Origin: Antedon mediterranea
Taxonomy: Eukaryota > Echinodermata > Crinoidea > Comatulida > Antedonidae
Reading direction: 5' to 3'
Length of the DNA: 64,000 nucleotides
Assembly (NCBI RefSeq): GCF_964355755.1
Contig: NC_092675.1
Location: forward strand, 7,102,312 to 7,166,311
The position numbers were made by a program, and so were the translations under genes. The notes beneath the pieces are model-generated. The model was not told where the DNA came from and ran no database searches. It was given only the letters and a program-made list of their open reading frames with translations. Shown here piece by piece: positions 61,901-64,000 of the stretch. Each line of letters opens with the position of its first letter. Positions within the stretch are counted from its first letter, which is position 1.

Positions 61901-63574
61901 GAATATTCAGACAATAAAAGTTAGGCCATCATTACATCAAAAATGAAAAATGTAAGGGTACCCAAAACTTTGCATGTAATGAGGTATCCAGACGACAATG
62001 TAGGTCCATACAGTGAACCCATCGGTAAGATTTATTCATCTTTTATCATTGGCCTATCTGAACCAATTTGTGTTATTATAATTATCAATATCAACAACAA
62101 AATAAAAACGCACTAGGCCTATATTGTATTCGTGCATTTCATACATGAATAGCGATGGGAGATGCATTTCGAGTCTAGGAACAATAATCAAATTGTAACG
62201 TAAAAGATTTTGCCGCATCGAAATATGATTAAGCAATTCTCGCGTGGATTGCTATTACGGTGATTAGTATTGTCACACAGAACATAATTAAGTTGTGAAG
62301 CGACCTAGAAGAACATTACATTAGTTAGGGTACTTCAGACAAATAGTCTGTCGCAAAAGTGTCGAAGAATGTCAATGCAGATTTGTGTACATGTAGCGAT
62401 AGTTTGGTTTGATACTAACAGGTACGGTACGAGTAACACACATTGTTATACACATTTTTAATTTTGACCTCAAATAAACATACCGCATACTCAAAATGTT
62501 AACTCAAAACCAAACTTAATATTTTTTTTTATTCAAATTCGTGTTTTATAAATACTTAGATTAAGCTTCTTCTTTTTTTTTTCTATGGATGTATTCTGTA
62601 ATCATGGTATTCCGAAATAAAAGGATGAATGAATTATATTTATCTATACCATACAAAGATGTTATTAATGAAATGCCGAGATGCATTTAGAGCCAGTTAT
62701 GCTATTTCCCCCATGCACCTTTTTTTTTACGAACCGGTACGCAGGCTACACTTCATGCACTTTTTAAATAGTATAAAAAGGAGAAAAGCGATCTACAAAC
62801 TTGAACCCACAACCCCACAAAACCGTCACCACCAATCCCCTCTTCGGCTTGAAAGGCATTTCATTCGTTGGTTTCAGACGTTCCTCTGCAGGCACCTGTG
62901 ATTTTTATTTTATTAAATTAGCCTATGTGTTCAAGGACAAGTATGATATTAAAAAGAAATATGATCGAAAATGATCATACAGCGATGTAATCGTTCATGG
63001 ATTAACCATACCAACAAAACCCTTGTTTTGTTAACAGTGGATAAATAGTGTCCCCCTTGGCCTACGTGTCGGTTCACGGATTATTTAGCCTAAGGTAGTC
63101 GTTGCTATGGTTACAGTTGTAAACCTGCTAAAGCTTGGCATGTTATTATGCATAGTATTATAATTACAGTACTGTAAAGATACTTAAATTTAAGAACATA
63201 CAGGTAAAAGATATCTGAAATTACTTTAGGCATAAAGGGGATGGTAAAATAGTCAATATTTTTCATGTGGTAATGCACCTCCTAACAGTACATTCATTTG
63301 CAAACGGAGAAAAGAAAACATGGGTAGGCCTATATCAGATGGTTCATGTGATTTTATCTCACCGGGTATACACACGTATTTCTAATGGTAACTCACATTG
63401 TAGAATAATGCTCATAACTGTATAGGTATATATAGTTGCCCTCTTATGACCATCAGTAGGCCTACTTGAATAGTGTAGGGCTAAATAGACACGCAATGTC
63501 GACACTTACCTGTTAACACTGGTAACGGGTTTCTTTGTAGTCTGGTTCCGTCGATGCATAGGCCTATCTATCAT
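55969..63574 (-). CDS. Unrecognised polar, probably disordered protein (7 exons, 527 aa)
   Basis: Exons: 63574-63510, 61171-61101, 60880-60845, 60413-59374, 57708-57580, 56664-56513, 56059-55969. All GT-AG, phases 2,1,1,0,0,2 agree and the 1584-nt frame is open to TGA. The N-terminus is basic (MHRRNQTTKKP) with a Trp-containing segment (ARKWEKLIGWSVKPDCDTYN). The large fourth exon is rich in Asn, Lys, Ser, Thr and Glu and lacks hydrophobic segments. KIKF in NKIKFSYTKKEE fits the loose RVxF motif for protein phosphatase 1 docking, which is weak evidence. The C-terminal exons are more ordered in appearance (HRGPPAFRAATNKTPLHRAI). No signal peptide or membrane segment. I do not recognise the family. 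An in-frame stop lies upstream of the ATG. Foldback elements interrupt introns at 56.8, 58.4 and 61.4-61.8 kb. Confidence 0.75.
56835..57056. mobile_element. Foldback element with GGTTCCCACTAGCGACGCAACG ends
   Basis: The left end AAGCTTGGTTCCCACTAGCG and the right end CGCTAGTGGGAACCACGCTT are inverted repeats, continued by further CAACG/CGTTG-rich pairing. The interior is CpG-rich with no frame. It belongs to the same family as the elements at 61.4-61.8 kb and lies in an intron of the 527-aa gene. Confidence 0.8.
58423..58570. mobile_element. Perfect inverted-repeat element with internal direct repeats
   Basis: The arms GTGTGGAGCCGTGAAATGTG and CACATTTCACGGCTCCACAC are exact reverse complements and extend through CAAAAAGTCACATTTG. 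Between them a ~43-bp segment (CAAACAACCACATTTGTGCA and onward) is present twice. The exactness of the arms suggests a young element or selection for the structure. Confidence 0.8.
61379..61552. mobile_element. Foldback element, CGCAACG family, partly degraded
   Basis: It starts TAAAGCGTGGTTCTCAC and ends TTGCTAGTGGGAACGCTTAA. The ends are imperfect inverted repeats. It abuts the next family member at 61551 directly. Confidence 0.65.
61551..61818. mobile_element. Foldback elements of the CGCAACG family, tandem or nested
   Basis: TTAAGCTTGGTTCCCACTAG opens; TAGTGGGAACCACGCTTTAA at about 61715-61736 closes one element of ~185 bp; and a further closing end (TTCTAGTGGAAACCACGCTT) occurs near 61815. 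Adjacent elements of one family indicate insertion near or into a previous copy. Confidence 0.65.
61819..63509. other. First intron of the 527-aa gene
   Basis: Apart from the foldback elements at its right-hand coding edge, this 1.7-kb part of the intron holds no exon or element I can support. Confidence 0.4.
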
Positions 63575-64000
63575 ATTAAAATAGTCATCGGTCGTAGAGT
63601 TTTAAATAAGGTTTAAAATGCCGACAGCAAAGTTTCTCAATCTTCCACGGGGTACTACCATCTTTAATCAATACACGATATAACTTTGTCTTCTTCTTAA
63701 CGATCGTTTAAGACCCTGTTCATTGTGGACATGTTTGCCTGCGCTATGTATAATACAATAGCCTTTCACACATAATAATAGACATGATAATAGGCCTATT
63801 CGTGTAATCAACCTGCTTCAGTGTTTGGTAATAATGACCTTTTTCTTGACGCTTGATCAATGAAGGTAAACCGATCGCTGAGTAGCCTACCTAAACTTGA
63901 GATATCGAATCAAATCATTTAATTAGCAATTTATTGACCATTGATTATTTTTTCTCAAACTGAATGTATACTCATACAATCATCATTTTATTGATAGTCA

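Overview
The window is AT-rich animal DNA. It has short GT-AG exons in long introns, tRNA-derived SINEs, LINE 3' ends and many foldback elements. An ANKRD13C orthologue plus an SRCR/fibrinogen-domain gene expansion, together with very frequent AGGCCTA-type words, suggest a marine deuterostome, probably an echinoderm. The species assignment is inference; the exon models below come from reading frames and splice sites.

Layout: (1) 0.4-8.7 kb, minus strand: a complete ten-exon ANKRD13C orthologue, a predicted ER-associated GPCR chaperone, with SINE and foldback insertions in its introns. (2) 10.1-40.2 kb, minus strand: the main feature, three head-to-tail paralogues (here A 10.1-19.5, B 21.2-27.7, C 35.0-40.2 kb). 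Each has nine coding exons with identical splice phases and an open frame throughout (1048, 1042 and 1042 aa). Each predicts a secreted chimera: signal peptide, degenerate deaminase-fold domain, second deaminase-fold domain with intact HxE and PCxxC zinc motifs, an R-x-R-R furin-type site, a cysteine-rich module with a CCCC run, a WxxW (mucin/CILP-type) domain, an SRCR domain, an acidic Asp-rich linker and a C-terminal fibrinogen-related domain. A collapsed fourth copy lies near 30.1-30.5 kb. (3) 31.1-34.0 kb: a foldback element, a possible spliced plus-strand non-coding transcript and a possible small minus-strand gene. (4) 43.4-49.0 kb, minus strand: a small secreted cysteine-rich protein gene (124 aa, five coding exons and one non-coding first exon with a TATA box). 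(5) 56.0-63.6 kb, minus strand: a seven-exon gene for a 527-aa, largely low-complexity polar protein that I do not recognise.

The array is the likely undescribed system: extracellular double-deaminase proteins joined to two classes of innate-immune recognition domain (SRCR and fibrinogen-related). A reasonable hypothesis is a secreted defence effector in which the lectin-like C-terminus binds a microbial or damaged surface and the deaminase half, possibly freed by furin-type cleavage, edits extracellular or microbial nucleic acid or another amine substrate. Secreted AID/APOBEC-like deaminases are known in animals; I am not aware of this fusion having been described. Activity, substrate and cleavage are all untested here.
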